6,176 nt of DNA from PVC group bacterium (GTDB lineage: Bacteria > Verrucomicrobiota > Kiritimatiellia > SS1-B-03-39 > UBA6053). Location: positions 1 to 6,176 of the forward strand of contig PXDP01000128.1 in the NCBI GenBank assembly GCA_003565035.1, written 5' to 3'. The translations under genes were made by a program, and so were the position numbers. Positions 5,367 to 6,176 of the stretch are shown piece after piece. Positions within the stretch are counted from its first letter, which is position 1; each line of letters begins with the position of its first letter. A model generated the notes under the pieces. It searched no databases. It saw nothing but the letters and a program-made list of their open reading frames with translations, and had not been told where the DNA came from.

Positions 5367-6176
5367 TCAGAGTCCGTGATTCATGAGCCAGGCACGCACA
5401 TCAGAAATGGGGAGTGTGGTTTGCTCCATGGAGTCCCGCTCGCGGATGGTGACGGTATTGTTTTCGAGGGAATCAAAATCCACGGTGATGCAGAATGGGG
5501 TTCCGATTTCATCCTGGCGGCGGTATCGTCGGCCAATGGCACCGGTCTGGTCGTATTCAATGTCCCAGGAGTTGCGGAGATCCATGTAAAGTTCTTTGGC
5601 TTTGGCGACAAGTTCGGGACGGTTTTTGAGCAACGGAAAGACTGCGGCTTTTACGGGGGCCAGTCGGGGAGAGAATCGCATCAGCACCCGCTTTTCGTAT
5701 CCTTCAGGGGGCTGTTGTCCCGGGACGGCCTGAATGGGACCGCCTTCCTGTCCGCCTTTGGGTACGAACTCCTCAGCGTAGGCTTCGTTGAGAACCACGA
5801 GCACTCCGCGGGTCAGCCCGGAGGAGGGCTCGATGACGTGCGGAAGAACCCGGGTGTTGGTTTCCTGATCGAAGTATTCCAACTTGGTGCCGGAGAATTC
5901 CTGATGCTGCCCGAGGTCGAACCCACCGCGATGAGCAATTCCCTCAAGTTCGCCAAAGTCGGGGGCGGTGAAGCCGTAGCGGTACTCAACATCGGCACAG
6001 GCGGTGGAGTAGTGGGCAAGTTCATCCGGATCGTGATCCCGGCGGCGGAGGTTTTTCGTGCTTACGCCGAGCGACTCCCACCATTTGAGGCGCTGTTCGG
6101 TCCAGAACTCGTACCATTTCTGGGAATCATCAGGGTGGCAGAACCATTCAAGTTCCATCTGTTCGAACTCGCGGGA
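5367..6176 (-). CDS. glyS: Glycine--tRNA ligase, single-chain (alpha2) class II type, C-terminal part, 5' truncated by window edge
   Basis: This enzyme charges tRNA-Gly with glycine in the cytoplasm, using ATP. The frame is open to the last base, and the six codons before the internal Met at 6158 read SREFEQ. REFEQMELEWF is therefore continuous and is the motif 2 region of dimeric glycyl-tRNA synthetases, so Met 6158 is not the start. About 269 residues are present, roughly the C-terminal half. Further landmarks are ELAHYS, the glycine-pocket segment FGELEGIAHR, FDLGQHQEFSG, class II motif 3 (EPSSGLTRGVLVVL), and the anticodon-binding domain starting near RFSPRLAPVKAAVFPLL and including TGAIGRRYRRQDEIGTPF. 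This is the short alpha2 type (also called glyQS), not the alpha2beta2 GlyQ/GlyS pair, because motif 3 and the anticodon domain lie in one chain. It is the first visible gene of a - strand operon; its promoter, and any T-box, would lie beyond the right edge. No broken motif is seen. Confidence 0.95.
   Translation of the reverse strand, partial: SREFEQMELEWFCHPDDSQKWYEFWTEQRLKWWESLGVSTKNLRRRDHDPDELAHYSTACADVEYRYGFTAPDFGELEGIAHRGGFDLGQHQEFSGTKLEYFDQETNTRVLPHVIEPSSGLTRGVLVVLNEAYAEEFVPKGGQEGGPIQAVPGQQPPEGYEKRVLMRFSPRLAPVKAAVFPLLKNRPELVAKAKELYMDLRNSWDIEYDQTGAIGRRYRRQDEIGTPFCITVDFDSLENNTVTIRERDSMEQTTLPISDVRAWLMNHGL

Noticed and set aside
6156..6158. Met codon at 6158 as the start of glyS
   Set aside because: The frame continues upstream as SREFEQ, which completes the conserved REFEQME motif, so the gene extends past the window edge.
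1..6176. CRISPR arrays, tRNA or rRNA genes, riboswitches, att sites, complete IS ends
   Set aside because: Read through for regular spaced repeats, cloverleaf-type blocks and paired terminal repeats; none were seen. Gaps between genes are at most 51 bp.

Overview
The window reads as an ordinary chromosomal segment of a bacterium, moderately GC-rich by eye. The likeliest source is the Verrucomicrobiota (Opitutales-like) or a neighbouring PVC lineage. That placement is inference. It rests on a long-tailed RAYT-type transposase, a TIGR03790-type secreted protein, a PocR-like sensor fused to a histidine-kinase-like module, a single-chain bacterial glycyl-tRNA synthetase and weak or absent Shine-Dalgarno sequences at most starts.

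Layout, left to right. (1) 1-642, + strand: the C-terminal part of an IS200-like/REP-associated (RAYT) transposase, cut by the window edge close to its catalytic region, with a candidate terminator over its stop. (2) 653-2257, - strand: a secreted TIGR03790-like protein of unknown function, convergent with the transposase. (3) 2258-2308: a 51-bp divergent promoter region. (4) 2309-2857, + strand: a membrane-anchored protein-tyrosine/dual-specificity-like phosphatase with an intact CX5R loop. (5) 2877-6176, - strand: three tightly packed genes transcribed right to left. They are glycyl-tRNA synthetase (its start lies beyond the right edge), a zinc-ribbon/transmembrane/proline-rich protein of unknown function, and a PocR-like sensor-kinase-receiver protein. 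Gaps are 8 and 13 bp, so one transcript is likely. A hairpin followed by TTTT inside the 3' end of the phosphatase gene could end that transcript.

The most unusual element is the last gene of the operon. It has the architecture of a hybrid sensor histidine kinase, but by motif reading the phospho-accepting His, the N-box Asn residues, the glycine-rich ATP-lid motif and the receiver Asp all appear substituted. It therefore looks like a pseudo-hybrid kinase that senses or scaffolds rather than transfers phosphate. No new defence system, CRISPR array, RNA gene or complete insertion sequence is visible. The + strand is G-rich throughout, whichever strand is coding, which points to a replication-strand bias and places the glyS operon on the putative lagging strand.
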